Of a DNA stretch of 64,000 bases, positions 37,399 to 46,236 are shown piece after piece. A model generated the notes under the pieces. That model was given only the letters and a program-made list of their open reading frames with translations, searched no databases and was not told the origin of the DNA. This stretch comes from JAVBOW01 sp031549495 (GTDB lineage: Bacteria > Bacteroidota > Bacteroidia > Bacteroidales > Rikenellaceae): positions 42,160 to 106,159 of the forward strand of contig JAVBPS010000016.1 in the NCBI GenBank assembly GCA_031549495.1, written 5' to 3'. Every line of letters starts with the position of its first letter. Within the stretch, counting starts at the first letter, position 1. A program made the translations under genes and the position numbers.

Positions 37399-38964
37399 CT
37401 ACCAGTCCTTATAGTACCACCAGTATACACCCGGTTCTTCGTAATGCGGGTAATTTAATCCGTAATGCGGTAGAAACTCATCGATCGTGGGCTGATACAT
37501 CGGTCCCATAAAGTCAATGCCCGTCAGAGGTGCGAACAGATAGTTGCTTATCGCCATCGGCATTTGTGATTCCGCCCCCACGGCATCTATTCGGAAATCG
37601 CCCAACACGGCCACATTATATTCTCCGCGCTCTAAAAAGTCGATCAACCCCATAATTATCTCATCCTGTTTTTCGATCGGGATATAGTCGTGGTGAACCG
37701 GCACTGCCATGATCTGCCCGTATTTCGTTTTATCGAGCCCGGCTATGGGCTTGCGGGTCGCGTCGTCGGCCCACGGCCACACGAGTTCGAGCTCCTCACC
37801 CGTCCACGCGTAGTCGATCAGCCCGCCCACCGTGATGCCTCCGTGCGCCTGGTCGAACGTGGCGGTCGGATCGCCCACGTCGGTCACGGTGATCAACTTG
37901 CCGGGCATCGCATCGCGCAGCGCCTTAATGAGTTTGGGATATGAGGTCAGGGTCATGGGCGGTGCACCGGCGCGGGCATAGCTCGTCCCTCCGTCCCAGA
38001 GGTTCACTCCGTCCAGTTGGCCGGTATGGATCGCAGCGGCCACCTGGCCCGCGAAGTCGGCGATCTGCGCATCGGTCATATTGCAGAACCCGATGTCCGA
38101 GGTGGCGCTGGTATGGATCGCCACGCATACCTTCGCGCCGAGCGAACGCACCTGCGCGGTGCACTCCCGCGGATGGGTGAGCACATAGCTTATATCCGGT
38201 CCCAGGCCGAGCTTTGCGCGTCCCGAGGCGGGGTCGAAGAGCAACTCGGCCCGCTGGAGGTTGAGTATATCCACGAACCGGTAAGCAAAGGATTCCCAGG
38301 TGACCCTGTCGTAATCCATCATCCCTAAAGCCATGGCCAGCATGGGCTTATATTTATCCACGCGCAAATAGGCCACGCACGTCAACTGGGGATCGGCTTC
38401 AAGCACCGGCCAAGGCGGCATCGGTTCGCTGCGGACCACGTAATAGAGCACCGCCTCGTCCGATGCGATGCCCTCGGGCAGTCCGCCGACGCGCAGCGGC
38501 AACAGATAAGTGTGTCCTCCGCTCGGCCGGTTGGAAAAATCCATTTCCCACTCGTCGGGCTGCAAGAGGGTCAGCCCGACCTGCGCCGAGCGTAGCGCCC
38601 CGTCCGGGAAGGAGAGCGCCCCGCCACCGGCCAGCGTTACGTTGTCCAGTGGGAAAGGCAGGTATTGAGTGTTGTTGGCTGCATTCCATGCATCTACCAG
38701 CGAGAGGTCGGGGGCGACCGTAAGGGCCGCGTCTGCGTTGGGCTGCGTGAATTGGTAGTAGAGCATGTCGCCGGCCGTTTCGCCGGCCAGCGAAAACTCT
38801 ACGGTGCTCCCCGGGGCGCTCACACTGCGCAACTCGCCCACGACGGGCTGTCCACCGCCGGGCAACGCACCCGCAGAGAGGGTTATATCCTCGGTACACG
38901 AACTCGCCGCGAGGGCGGCCAGCGCGGTCAGCGCCGCCGCGAACATTGTTTTTATCGTTTTCAT
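37399..38964 (-). CDS. Lipoprotein with DUF1735 and inactive GH18-like domain
   Basis: A 521-residue lipoprotein (lipid site Cys23, LAASSC). Residues about 45-180 look like the DUF1735 (BT_3987-type) beta domain, and residues about 190-520 like the GH18 endoglycosidase barrel found in N-glycan loci of Bacteroidota. The GH18 signature DGxDxDxE reads D-G-V-N-L-W-D-G at 318-325, so the second and third Asp and the catalytic Glu are all gone. It is therefore predicted to bind, not cut, its glycan. ATG 38964 starts the lipoprotein signal; an in-frame TTG lies three codons upstream. It is the last gene of PUL-3. Confidence 0.78.
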   Translation of the reverse strand: MKTIKTMFAAALTALAALAASSCTEDITLSAGALPGGGQPVVGELRSVSAPGSTVEFSLAGETAGDMLYYQFTQPNADAALTVAPDLSLVDAWNAANNTQYLPFPLDNVTLAGGGALSFPDGALRSAQVGLTLLQPDEWEMDFSNRPSGGHTYLLPLRVGGLPEGIASDEAVLYYVVRSEPMPPWPVLEADPQLTCVAYLRVDKYKPMLAMALGMMDYDRVTWESFAYRFVDILNLQRAELLFDPASGRAKLGLGPDISYVLTHPRECTAQVRSLGAKVCVAIHTSATSDIGFCNMTDAQIADFAGQVAAAIHTGQLDGVNLWDGGTSYARAGAPPMTLTSYPKLIKALRDAMPGKLITVTDVGDPTATFDQAHGGITVGGLIDYAWTGEELELVWPWADDATRKPIAGLDKTKYGQIMAVPVHHDYIPIEKQDEIIMGLIDFLERGEYNVAVLGDFRIDAVGAESQMPMAISNYLFAPLTGIDFMGPMYQPTIDEFLPHYGLNYPHYEEPGVYWWYYKDW

Positions 38965-38977
38965 CTCTGCCAAAATT

Positions 38978-40201
38978 TTATCGGTTCAACTGCGGTATCT
39001 CAATGCCGTCGGGCCACGCCAGCGGCTTGTCGGCAACCGCGTCGTTGCCGTTGCCCGAGCGATCCCGGATCACATCGTCGCCACGTTCTTTATCCTCGTC
39101 GTCGAATTTCCAGTAGGCTTCGAGGCCCGGTTCGTTCTCCGGGTCGGCGATCACATACATATTGTCCCAGATCTGTTGCGCCGTGCGGGCCACAGACCAG
39201 ACGCGCACCTCGCTCACCTCGCCGTCCAACTGGCGCTTGTGATCCTCGAACGAGTGCCCGATATAGAACGGGCGCACGGCAGTGGGCTTGATCAGGTCGA
39301 ACGTAGCCTCGTTCGCGCCGTACTTGCCCGAACTTTGCAACACGCCGTTCACGTATATCCCGAGCCACTGGTCGACCACGTTCCACACCATCGCAAGGTG
39401 ATACCATGTGTTGGCGTTGAGCAGCTTGGCGTTATCCTCCTTCGGGAATTTGCCGCCTACGCCGTCGATCTGTATCTGCCGCAACGGAAACCCGCTGTCG
39501 CCGATACGCATCAGCAGATGCTGTTCGACCCCCATGACGGTGGTGATGTAGGAACCGGCCGGATAGGCGAACTCGTGGACGTTGATGATCGCCTCATAAG
39601 TGATCGCCGACAGGCCGTTCACGGTCGCCGCACCCGCAGGGGTCTGGAAATTGGGGACGGTGAGCAGATTGTCGCGGATGTTGGCCGCCGTGGTGATCGC
39701 GCTCGACCGCCTTACCACATAGTAGAGCGTTCGCGAACCCTGCATCACCTCCATCGAGGCGTCGGTGATCGTCACCGGCAGCAGGTGCGTCACATCGAGT
39801 TCCAGCGCGGTCAGGTCGGCGAAATTGACCGTCACCGGCTCCGAGGCGGCCGCCCCGGCGGCGATCACGGCCTTCTGTGCAGAGAGCGTATAATACGCGG
39901 GATCGAGCGGGGTGTACGACGTGCCGTAGCGGGCGTTGTAGCGCGCCACCAGGGTGGGGTCGACGCGCAGGGTCACCTCGACCTGCTCTTTTGCAGGCCA
40001 GGCCAGCGTGGCCGAGAACGTCCGCGCAAGGTCGGTCACGGTGCGCTTGAAGGTCACGGCCTGCGTGTCGGTGTAGGCCGCTGCATCGATATAGACCGAA
40101 TTGTCGAACGGCGGCCGCTCGGAATAATCGGTGTTGTCGCACCGCCCGAAAAGCAACGGCAGTGTGGCGAGGGCGGCGATATGCAAAGTTGTTCTTTTCA
40201 T
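38978..40201 (-). CDS. DUF1735 plus LamG-domain surface protein
   Basis: A 407-residue exported protein with a hydrophobic leader ending FGRC (Cys21). The Arg just before Cys is atypical for a lipobox, so lipidation is uncertain. Residues about 30-170 fit DUF1735 (YNARYGTSYTPLDPAYYTLS) and about 190-400 a concanavalin-like LamG domain (NTWYHLAMVWN, YVNGVLQSSGKYG, LDGEVSEVRVWSVARTAQQI). LamG partners of GH18-like proteins are common in N-glycan PULs. Probable role: carbohydrate binding at the surface. Confidence 0.82.
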   Translation of the reverse strand: MKRTTLHIAALATLPLLFGRCDNTDYSERPPFDNSVYIDAAAYTDTQAVTFKRTVTDLARTFSATLAWPAKEQVEVTLRVDPTLVARYNARYGTSYTPLDPAYYTLSAQKAVIAAGAAASEPVTVNFADLTALELDVTHLLPVTITDASMEVMQGSRTLYYVVRRSSAITTAANIRDNLLTVPNFQTPAGAATVNGLSAITYEAIINVHEFAYPAGSYITTVMGVEQHLLMRIGDSGFPLRQIQIDGVGGKFPKEDNAKLLNANTWYHLAMVWNVVDQWLGIYVNGVLQSSGKYGANEATFDLIKPTAVRPFYIGHSFEDHKRQLDGEVSEVRVWSVARTAQQIWDNMYVIADPENEPGLEAYWKFDDEDKERGDDVIRDRSGNGNDAVADKPLAWPDGIEIPQLNR

Positions 40202-40208
40202 GGCCGTG

Positions 40209-41168
40209 TCATTTTACGGGAGCGGGATTCAGCAACTGAATGGCTCCCCGGGTTATAAGGTAATTGCCTGCGGGGACGTAATGGTCGTCCCCGATATCGT
40301 AGACCGCCAGGCCCGCAAGTTCGTCCGAGGCGACCATCTGCGCGGTTTGGCTGACGGCATTCTGCGCCACGTTCTGCAGGTCGGTAACACTCCCCCTGAC
40401 CGAGGCGGCCAGTACGAGCTTCTTCGCGCCGACGCCCGCCTGTGCGGCGCGCTGCACCTCGATCTGAAGGCCCAGCATGTTCTCTGCCGAAGCTGTGGGC
40501 AGCACGAAATAGTCGAAAGCAGCCCGGTCGGCGGCGGCCCAGAACAACGGGTCGCCCTCGAAAAGCAACGGCTTGCCGGTCGCACCGCCCGCCAGTGTGC
40601 CCAGGCGCGAAGCCAGCAGCGCGGCGGCCTGGACGTGAAGTGCCATTCCGGCGTCGTCCACCCCCTCGGGGTAGGTTCCGCCGACGGCGATCCCGTCGAA
40701 ACCGTATTGCCCCATGCGCCCGGCCATACCGTCCATGTAGGCGCCCAGGGCGGCGATGACTCCGCTACCCGCTTCGGAACTGATGCGGTCGTAGTCGATG
40801 TAATAGAGCACCTTCGTGCCCTTGCGCCGCAACGCGGGCATATCCTCGATGTCGGCGGCGGAAAGCGCATCCGGATTACGCAGCGACACCATATCCAGGC
40901 TGTCGGGCAAAAGGCGCAGGAAATCTTTCTCGGAAGTAGATACGGCCGGGGCATTGTCATGGCGTGCATATACGATCGCGTGAGACTGGCTTTTGTAGTT
41001 GCGCAGGCCCTGCACGTAACTCTCGTAAGCGGCGGGGTCTTTGGATTCCGGCCCCTGCAGCTCGATCTTCAACGGTTCAGGTTCCGTCCAATCGCTGCAG
41101 CCGGCGAGGGTTGCGGCGAGCAGCGGCAACAGCGCGGCGGCATATCGGAAAATGAGTATGTTTTTCAT
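40209..41168 (-). CDS. GH18-like lipoprotein with destroyed catalytic motif
   Basis: A 319-residue lipoprotein (lipid site Cys24, TLAGC). The opening (SDWTEPE...GPESKDPAAYESYVQGLRNYK) and LLPDSLDMVSLRNP fit the GH18-like proteins next to SusD in N-glycan PULs. The place of DGxDxDxE is D-G-I-A-V-G-G-T at 158-165, without the second and third Asp or the Glu. It is predicted to be a surface glycan-binding protein that kept the barrel and lost catalysis. It follows SusD by 12 bp. Confidence 0.78.
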   Translation of the reverse strand: MKNILIFRYAAALLPLLAATLAGCSDWTEPEPLKIELQGPESKDPAAYESYVQGLRNYKSQSHAIVYARHDNAPAVSTSEKDFLRLLPDSLDMVSLRNPDALSAADIEDMPALRRKGTKVLYYIDYDRISSEAGSGVIAALGAYMDGMAGRMGQYGFDGIAVGGTYPEGVDDAGMALHVQAAALLASRLGTLAGGATGKPLLFEGDPLFWAAADRAAFDYFVLPTASAENMLGLQIEVQRAAQAGVGAKKLVLAASVRGSVTDLQNVAQNAVSQTAQMVASDELAGLAVYDIGDDHYVPAGNYLITRGAIQLLNPAPVK

Positions 41169-41180
41169 ATCGCGTACGGT

Positions 41181-42740
41181 TTAATAAGGTTTGACATCCC
41201 ACCACAGCCGGGTCGCGCCGTTGTCCGGGCCGCCGAGCAGCACGATGGCCTGCTGGAGATTGGCATTGTTGTCAGCATACTCTTCCGCCGGGTAGGGAAG
41301 ACGGCGTATCATGCGGTCGGAATTGATAACCCCGCCGCTTTTGTTCGCCACCACGGGCAGTAGTTTCGGGTAGCCCGTGCGCCTGAACTCACTCCACGCT
41401 TCGATGCCCAACGGGAAGACGGCGATCCATTTCTGGGTGATGATGCGTTCCAGATTCTGTTCGAAAGTCGCGGTCGGCTGCCATTTAATGGTGATCGTGC
41501 TCGTGGCGGCCGGGGCCGAGAATACTTCCAACGGATCCATGTACCGCTGCGGCGTACTCGTGGCGTCCAGGATGTAAGCGGCGGCGCCCGTCGCCCCGCG
41601 CTCCTCGAACGAGAGGGTGATCGCAGCCTCGTAGAGTTCCCCGGCAACGCCCCCCATCGCCCAGCCGCGCAGAGCGCCTTCAGCCCGCAGGAAGGCCACC
41701 TCGGCGGCGTTCATCCACAGGAACGGATCCTTGCTGGTGATCAGGGGTTTGGAATAGGCCGTGGCAAGCACCTCTTTAGTCCTCGTGGGGTCGATCCCGA
41801 TACGCAGGCCGAAGAAGTCGCTGACAAGGAAATAAGTGCCTTTGGTGAACATCTTCTCGCGCCGGGGATCTTTGAAACCATTCATATAAGAAATGATGTC
41901 GGCGCCCACGCGGTGGTCGTTCCAGTCGTTGTACATCATCGCCGTGCGGTTCTCCTCGACCCAGAAACGCGCGTTGGCGGCGTTGTCCGTTATCACGCCG
42001 TCCGCGACGGCCTGCTCGGCATATTGTTGCGCCAGCGCCGGCTCGACGTAGGCTATTCGCATGGCCATACGTAGTTTGAAAGAGTTGCAGAATTTCAGCC
42101 ATTTGGAAATGTCGCCGAAATAGACATTGTCGAACTTGCGGAAAGCCTCCGAATCCAGCGAAAGGTTCGCGCGCAACACCCCGGCCACCTCGTCCAGCTC
42201 GGCGAACATCCGCATATAGATGTCGCGTTGCGAGTCGTAGGGTACCTGCAGCGATTCCTGGGTATCCTCGACCACTTTCGAGTAGGGGATCGGCCCGAAG
42301 GTGTCGGTCACGCGGTGCATGATCGCCACCCGCAGCAGCTTCGCCAATGCGAGGGCCACCGGGTCGTCCGTCTGGCTGAGCATGTCGCGGTAGTAGGGGT
42401 AGGTCTCCGATATTACGTCCACGAAGGGCGCCCGGAGCCAGTTGGAAGGGGGGTTGTAGGTCGAGAACTTATCTTTCCAGCCGTCGGCCGTGGCCTCCAT
42501 GTAGCCGCCGAACGAGCCGCCGGCCAAAGCCTCGAAGAATTGGTTGAGGTGCTCCTGCGCGGGGATCACCATCCCCTGCAAGCCCCGGAGGGTGGAGCCG
42601 ATGTTGTAGTTCTCGCGTTCAAGCTCCTCGCGGGTCACCTGGTACTTGTTGCGGTTGATCTCCTCGAAATTGCCGGTACAGGCAGCCGAACAGAGCAGGC
42701 ACAGGAGCAACGTCATGCGGAAATAGGTATTGGCAGTCAT
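41181..42740 (-). CDS. SusD-like glycan-binding lipoprotein (PUL-3)
   Basis: A 519-residue SusD-like protein of the subgroup (SusD-like_2 type) opening CTGNFEEINRNKYQVT after lipid site Cys21. Helical blocks typical of the subgroup are present: RVTDTFGPIPYSKV near residue 140 and WLKFCNSFKLRMAMR near 215. It starts 5 bp after the SusC stop. This subgroup often accompanies loci for host glycans, which fits the GH18-like neighbours, but the link is inference. Confidence 0.92.
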   Translation of the reverse strand: MTANTYFRMTLLLCLLCSAACTGNFEEINRNKYQVTREELERENYNIGSTLRGLQGMVIPAQEHLNQFFEALAGGSFGGYMEATADGWKDKFSTYNPPSNWLRAPFVDVISETYPYYRDMLSQTDDPVALALAKLLRVAIMHRVTDTFGPIPYSKVVEDTQESLQVPYDSQRDIYMRMFAELDEVAGVLRANLSLDSEAFRKFDNVYFGDISKWLKFCNSFKLRMAMRIAYVEPALAQQYAEQAVADGVITDNAANARFWVEENRTAMMYNDWNDHRVGADIISYMNGFKDPRREKMFTKGTYFLVSDFFGLRIGIDPTRTKEVLATAYSKPLITSKDPFLWMNAAEVAFLRAEGALRGWAMGGVAGELYEAAITLSFEERGATGAAAYILDATSTPQRYMDPLEVFSAPAATSTITIKWQPTATFEQNLERIITQKWIAVFPLGIEAWSEFRRTGYPKLLPVVANKSGGVINSDRMIRRLPYPAEEYADNNANLQQAIVLLGGPDNGATRLWWDVKPY

Positions 42741-42745
42741 GGCGG

Positions 42746-45700
42746 TCAGAAATTGATTTTGATGGTAAAGCCAAGTTTACGCAGCGAAGGCATCATAAAG
42801 TAGTCTATGCCCTGGTAATAGTTCTCGGTGGTGGCTACCGCCTCGGGATCGAAAGGAGCCTTATTGTAGATCATCCACAGGTTGGTGCCCACCAGCGACA
42901 CGCTCACCGAAGCGATATCGCCCAACCAGCGTTGCGGCAGGGTGTAGCCGAGCGATGCCTCCTGCAGGCGCACGTTGGTGGCGCTGTATGTGTAATATTG
43001 CGGCAGTCCGCTTTGCGCGCTTATGGCCGAATACCACGTTTCCGGATCGACCGTGCTGCGGCCGTTCACCACCACCCCGCCCGCATCGCGGGCCGCGGCC
43101 GAAGTTTGCGATACGCCGTACTGGTCCATCGCAGCCTGTGTGGCCGAATAGACGATACCGCCCAGCCGGGCGGAGAAGACGAAGCCGGCCCGGATCCCTT
43201 TCCAGGAAAGGGTGTTGCGCCAGGCCATGTTGCTCTTCGGAAGGACGCTGCCCAATTTGATGTCGGGAAGATTGTCCAGTGTCACCAAAGTACCGTCCGG
43301 GCCTATATCGATGTTGCCGTTGGCATCACGCTGCAGATCGGATGTGGTGTACAGGTCGCCTAATGAGCCGCCCTCCTTGAGAATGAACTTGGCTTTGCCT
43401 AAACCTTTGATCTCCAAACGATCCTTGGATATCAGTTTGCCGGTTTCGGGATGGACATAGTCCTTGACCAATTCGATGATCTTGTTCCGGTTCCAGCTGA
43501 AGGAGAATCCCGTGTCCCAGTGCAGCTCTTTCCACGTGTGTCCGTAGTTGAGCATGGCCTCCACGCCGGTGTTGCGCACGTGGCCCGTTTGCAGGTATAT
43601 GGTCGAATAACCGGATGAAACGGAGATCTGCGGGTCGAACGTCTGGTTGCGCGTGTCGGCGCGGTAGAACGATGCGCTCAGGCTCAGGTCTTTGAGCAAC
43701 CGCGCCTCGAAGCCGCCTTCCCACGAATTGGTGCGCTCGGGATACAGGTCGCCCACCGGATAATGGGTCTTGGGTTTCCACGACAGGGTGGTCTCGTCGT
43801 ATTCGTAGGTGGGAATGGTCAAATGACGTGGGAAAGGCATCCCTACCGAGCTGTAAGAGCCGCGCAGTTTGAGGTAATCCACCCATCCGGGCATGCGCAG
43901 CGTTTGCGAGGCGATCCACGAAAGCCCCACCGAAGGGTAGAAGAACGATGAATGGGGCGAGCCGGCCAACTGTGAGGCCCAGTCGTTGCGCCCGGTCACG
44001 GTCAGGTAAAGCATGCTGCGCCACCCGGCCTCGACGCTCGCAAAAACGGACTGGGTCTGTTCCTGCCATCCTTCGTGGCGCGCGCGGCTTTTGGTCTTGT
44101 CCAGGTCATCGACCGTAAAGACGTTCGGGATGCCCCCGTCACGGATCGGACCCTGGTAGGACCCGTAGTCCGAGCGGGTATCCACGATGCTTGCACCGGC
44201 GTTGGCCATAAGCGAAAAGTCGCCGGACGAGTAATTGAACGTCGCCAGAATGTCGCCGTAGGTGTGGCTGTCGTTGGCGCGTCCCTCCTCGTAGTAGCCC
44301 TGTGTGCTGCCTTCGGTAATGGTCGGGTTCGACGAGGCGTACAGCTTCTGGGTGTACATGCCGTCCAGTTTATCCCTGCGCATGCGCCCGGTAAGGGTCA
44401 GCCAGTCGGTGGCTTTCCAGCTTAGCGAGGCCGAGAGCGAGTAGTGTTCCTTGTCGTTCTCCCTGAGGTTGCGGTAGGCGATCCAGTAAGGGTTCTGCAT
44501 CCGAAGGTCGCCTTCGCCCTGGGGCCAATACATGGTCATGATCTTGCGCGAGGGATCCCAGCGCTCGAACGACCGGGTAAGGGAGAAATCATCGCCGCGC
44601 GGGAACAGGTATGCAGGCACCAACGGGTTGCTGTACACGCCCTGGTTGGTCATGTTGCGGTCGTTCTGCATGACGTACGTGCCGCCCAGGTCCAGGGTCA
44701 GGCGCCCCTCATAGAAAGAGGAGGTGTTGCGGAAGGTAAAGTTATAACGGTTGTAGCGGTTGTTGGGAACGATGCCCGCCGAGTTGAGCGCCGCTGCCGA
44801 AACGAAGGTCTGGTTGCGCTCCGTACCGCCCGAAAGGTTCACCGAGTTGGTGAATACCAGCCCCGTGTCGAAAAAATCATCGGGGGTATAGCCCCGGAAG
44901 GCCGCCTGGCTTAGCTGTGGCCCCCAGCTCTGGATGACCGATCCCGTGCGATTGCCCCGGCTGCCCGTACCGTAGCGGTTCTGGAAACGGGGCAGCACGA
45001 ACGGCGACAGGAAGTCGGTGCCGCTCGACACGCTTATGCGCACCTCGCCCGCCTTGCCCTGGCGGGTATTGATCAGGATGGCTCCGTTGGCGGCATGGCT
45101 GCCGTAGAGGGCGGCGGCGGCAGCTCCGGTGAGCGCCGACACGCTCTCGATGTCGTCGGGGTTAATATTGGCGATCGCCTCGGTGGCGCCCCGCGAGTCG
45201 AATTCGGTGCCTCCTCCCCCTCCGAAGTTATGGACGGGAATTCCGTCGATCACATACAGCGCGTTGCTGGTCTGATTGATCGATTTCACACCGCGCATGA
45301 CGACCTTGACCGCCCCGCCCGTACCGGACGAGCTGGTGTTGATCACCGCACCGGCGACCTTACCCGAAAGGGAGTTCAGGAAGTTGGCGTCCGTGTTGGT
45401 GATAATGTCATCGCGTCCTACCTGCTGTACGTTGTAGCTCAGGGCTTTCTGTTCGCGTTTGATGCCCAGGGCCGTGACCACGATCTGATCGAGTTCCGCG
45501 ACCTCTTCCTGCAGGCCGACCGTCACATTCGCACTTCCGGCGTAGGGTATCTCCACAGTACTGTAGCCCGGGGAACTGATCCGGAGCGTGTCGCCGCGCC
45601 CTACCCCCGGGAGCGTGAAATTCCCCGATCTGTCCGTTATGGTTCCCTGTGGATTGCCTTTCACGGAGACCGAAGCCCCGGCGACCGGCCCCGAGGCCGA

Positions 45701-46075
45701 ACGCACCGTGCCGCGTACTGCGGTGTCGGCGGCAGGCTGTTGTTGGCGGGGCATAAGGATGATGTAATAACCCGATATCTCGTAGGTGACATCCATGCCC
45801 TTGAGCATTTGGTCGAGGGCATCCTGCACGGTGCCGTCGGCCACCTGGATGGTCACGCGGCGCGTGAGGTCTATGCCTCGGTTCAAAAAAAGGTAGCGGG
45901 TCTGCCCCTCGATAGCCTCGATGGCCTGTTGCATCGTAGCGTCCGTCAGTCGTATCCTAACCCGCTGCTGTTCCTGTTTTTCCTGCCCGCGGGCATGCCC
46001 CGCAGGCAGCAACAGGCAGGTTGTAAGCATGAGAATAAACAGCAGGAACGTTTGCCGTATCACAATTTTATTCAT
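42746..46075 (-). CDS. SusC/RagA TonB-linked outer-membrane transporter with STN domain (PUL-3)
   Basis: A 1109-residue transporter. Signal peptide to about residue 30, STN domain about 39-109, carboxypeptidase-D-like domain about 118-200, DQIVVTALGIKREQKALSY motif, plug with YVIDGIPVHNFGGGGG, and a long beta-barrel. The STN domain pairs it with the FecR protein encoded upstream. No housekeeping -7 box is visible on its own strand in the 161-bp leader, as expected for ECF control. An antisense promoter overlaps its start codon. Confidence 0.95.
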   Translation of the reverse strand: MNKIVIRQTFLLFILMLTTCLLLPAGHARGQEKQEQQRVRIRLTDATMQQAIEAIEGQTRYLFLNRGIDLTRRVTIQVADGTVQDALDQMLKGMDVTYEISGYYIILMPRQQQPAADTAVRGTVRSASGPVAGASVSVKGNPQGTITDRSGNFTLPGVGRGDTLRISSPGYSTVEIPYAGSANVTVGLQEEVAELDQIVVTALGIKREQKALSYNVQQVGRDDIITNTDANFLNSLSGKVAGAVINTSSSGTGGAVKVVMRGVKSINQTSNALYVIDGIPVHNFGGGGGTEFDSRGATEAIANINPDDIESVSALTGAAAAALYGSHAANGAILINTRQGKAGEVRISVSSGTDFLSPFVLPRFQNRYGTGSRGNRTGSVIQSWGPQLSQAAFRGYTPDDFFDTGLVFTNSVNLSGGTERNQTFVSAAALNSAGIVPNNRYNRYNFTFRNTSSFYEGRLTLDLGGTYVMQNDRNMTNQGVYSNPLVPAYLFPRGDDFSLTRSFERWDPSRKIMTMYWPQGEGDLRMQNPYWIAYRNLRENDKEHYSLSASLSWKATDWLTLTGRMRRDKLDGMYTQKLYASSNPTITEGSTQGYYEEGRANDSHTYGDILATFNYSSGDFSLMANAGASIVDTRSDYGSYQGPIRDGGIPNVFTVDDLDKTKSRARHEGWQEQTQSVFASVEAGWRSMLYLTVTGRNDWASQLAGSPHSSFFYPSVGLSWIASQTLRMPGWVDYLKLRGSYSSVGMPFPRHLTIPTYEYDETTLSWKPKTHYPVGDLYPERTNSWEGGFEARLLKDLSLSASFYRADTRNQTFDPQISVSSGYSTIYLQTGHVRNTGVEAMLNYGHTWKELHWDTGFSFSWNRNKIIELVKDYVHPETGKLISKDRLEIKGLGKAKFILKEGGSLGDLYTTSDLQRDANGNIDIGPDGTLVTLDNLPDIKLGSVLPKSNMAWRNTLSWKGIRAGFVFSARLGGIVYSATQAAMDQYGVSQTSAAARDAGGVVVNGRSTVDPETWYSAISAQSGLPQYYTYSATNVRLQEASLGYTLPQRWLGDIASVSVSLVGTNLWMIYNKAPFDPEAVATTENYYQGIDYFMMPSLRKLGFTIKINF

Positions 46076-46082
46076 ACTTTTG
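46051..46082 (+). promoter_or_regulatory. Candidate promoter for antisense RNA at the PUL-3 SusC start
   Basis: TTTG at 46051-46054, exactly 20 bp, then TACTTTTG at 46075-46082: a full match to the Bacteroidota promoter on the strand opposite SusC. The -7 box begins at the first base of the SusC start codon, the same placement as in PUL-1. Confidence 0.75.
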
Positions 46083-46085
46083 TAG

Positions 46086-46168
46086 CTGTTAAGGTTAATA
46101 GAGCGTTCTCTTTGAGGCCCCTGTTACCCGGCCTGCGGATGGTGGTGCATTCGCAGGCTTTCTTTTTC
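46086..46168 (+). ncRNA. Candidate cis-antisense small RNA in the PUL-3 SusC leader
   Basis: A predicted RNA of about 83 nt, starting four bases after the -7 box and ending in an 11-bp terminator stem (GCCTGCGGATG 46131-46141 with CATTCGCAGGC 46148-46158, one G-T pair, 6-nt loop) followed by TTTCTTTTT. No plus-strand gene ends here. The bases just after the -7 box (TAG, then AGGTTAATA about 46091-46100) are shared with the PUL-1 candidate. Size and place match the DonS-type antisense RNAs known from Bacteroides. Confidence 0.68.
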
Positions 46169-46236
46169 TGGCCGGGGCGCGCCGGGCTGGTGTCAGTAGT
46201 CCATAGGCAGGTTGGGTTTTTGTCGGCGAGCCGGTT

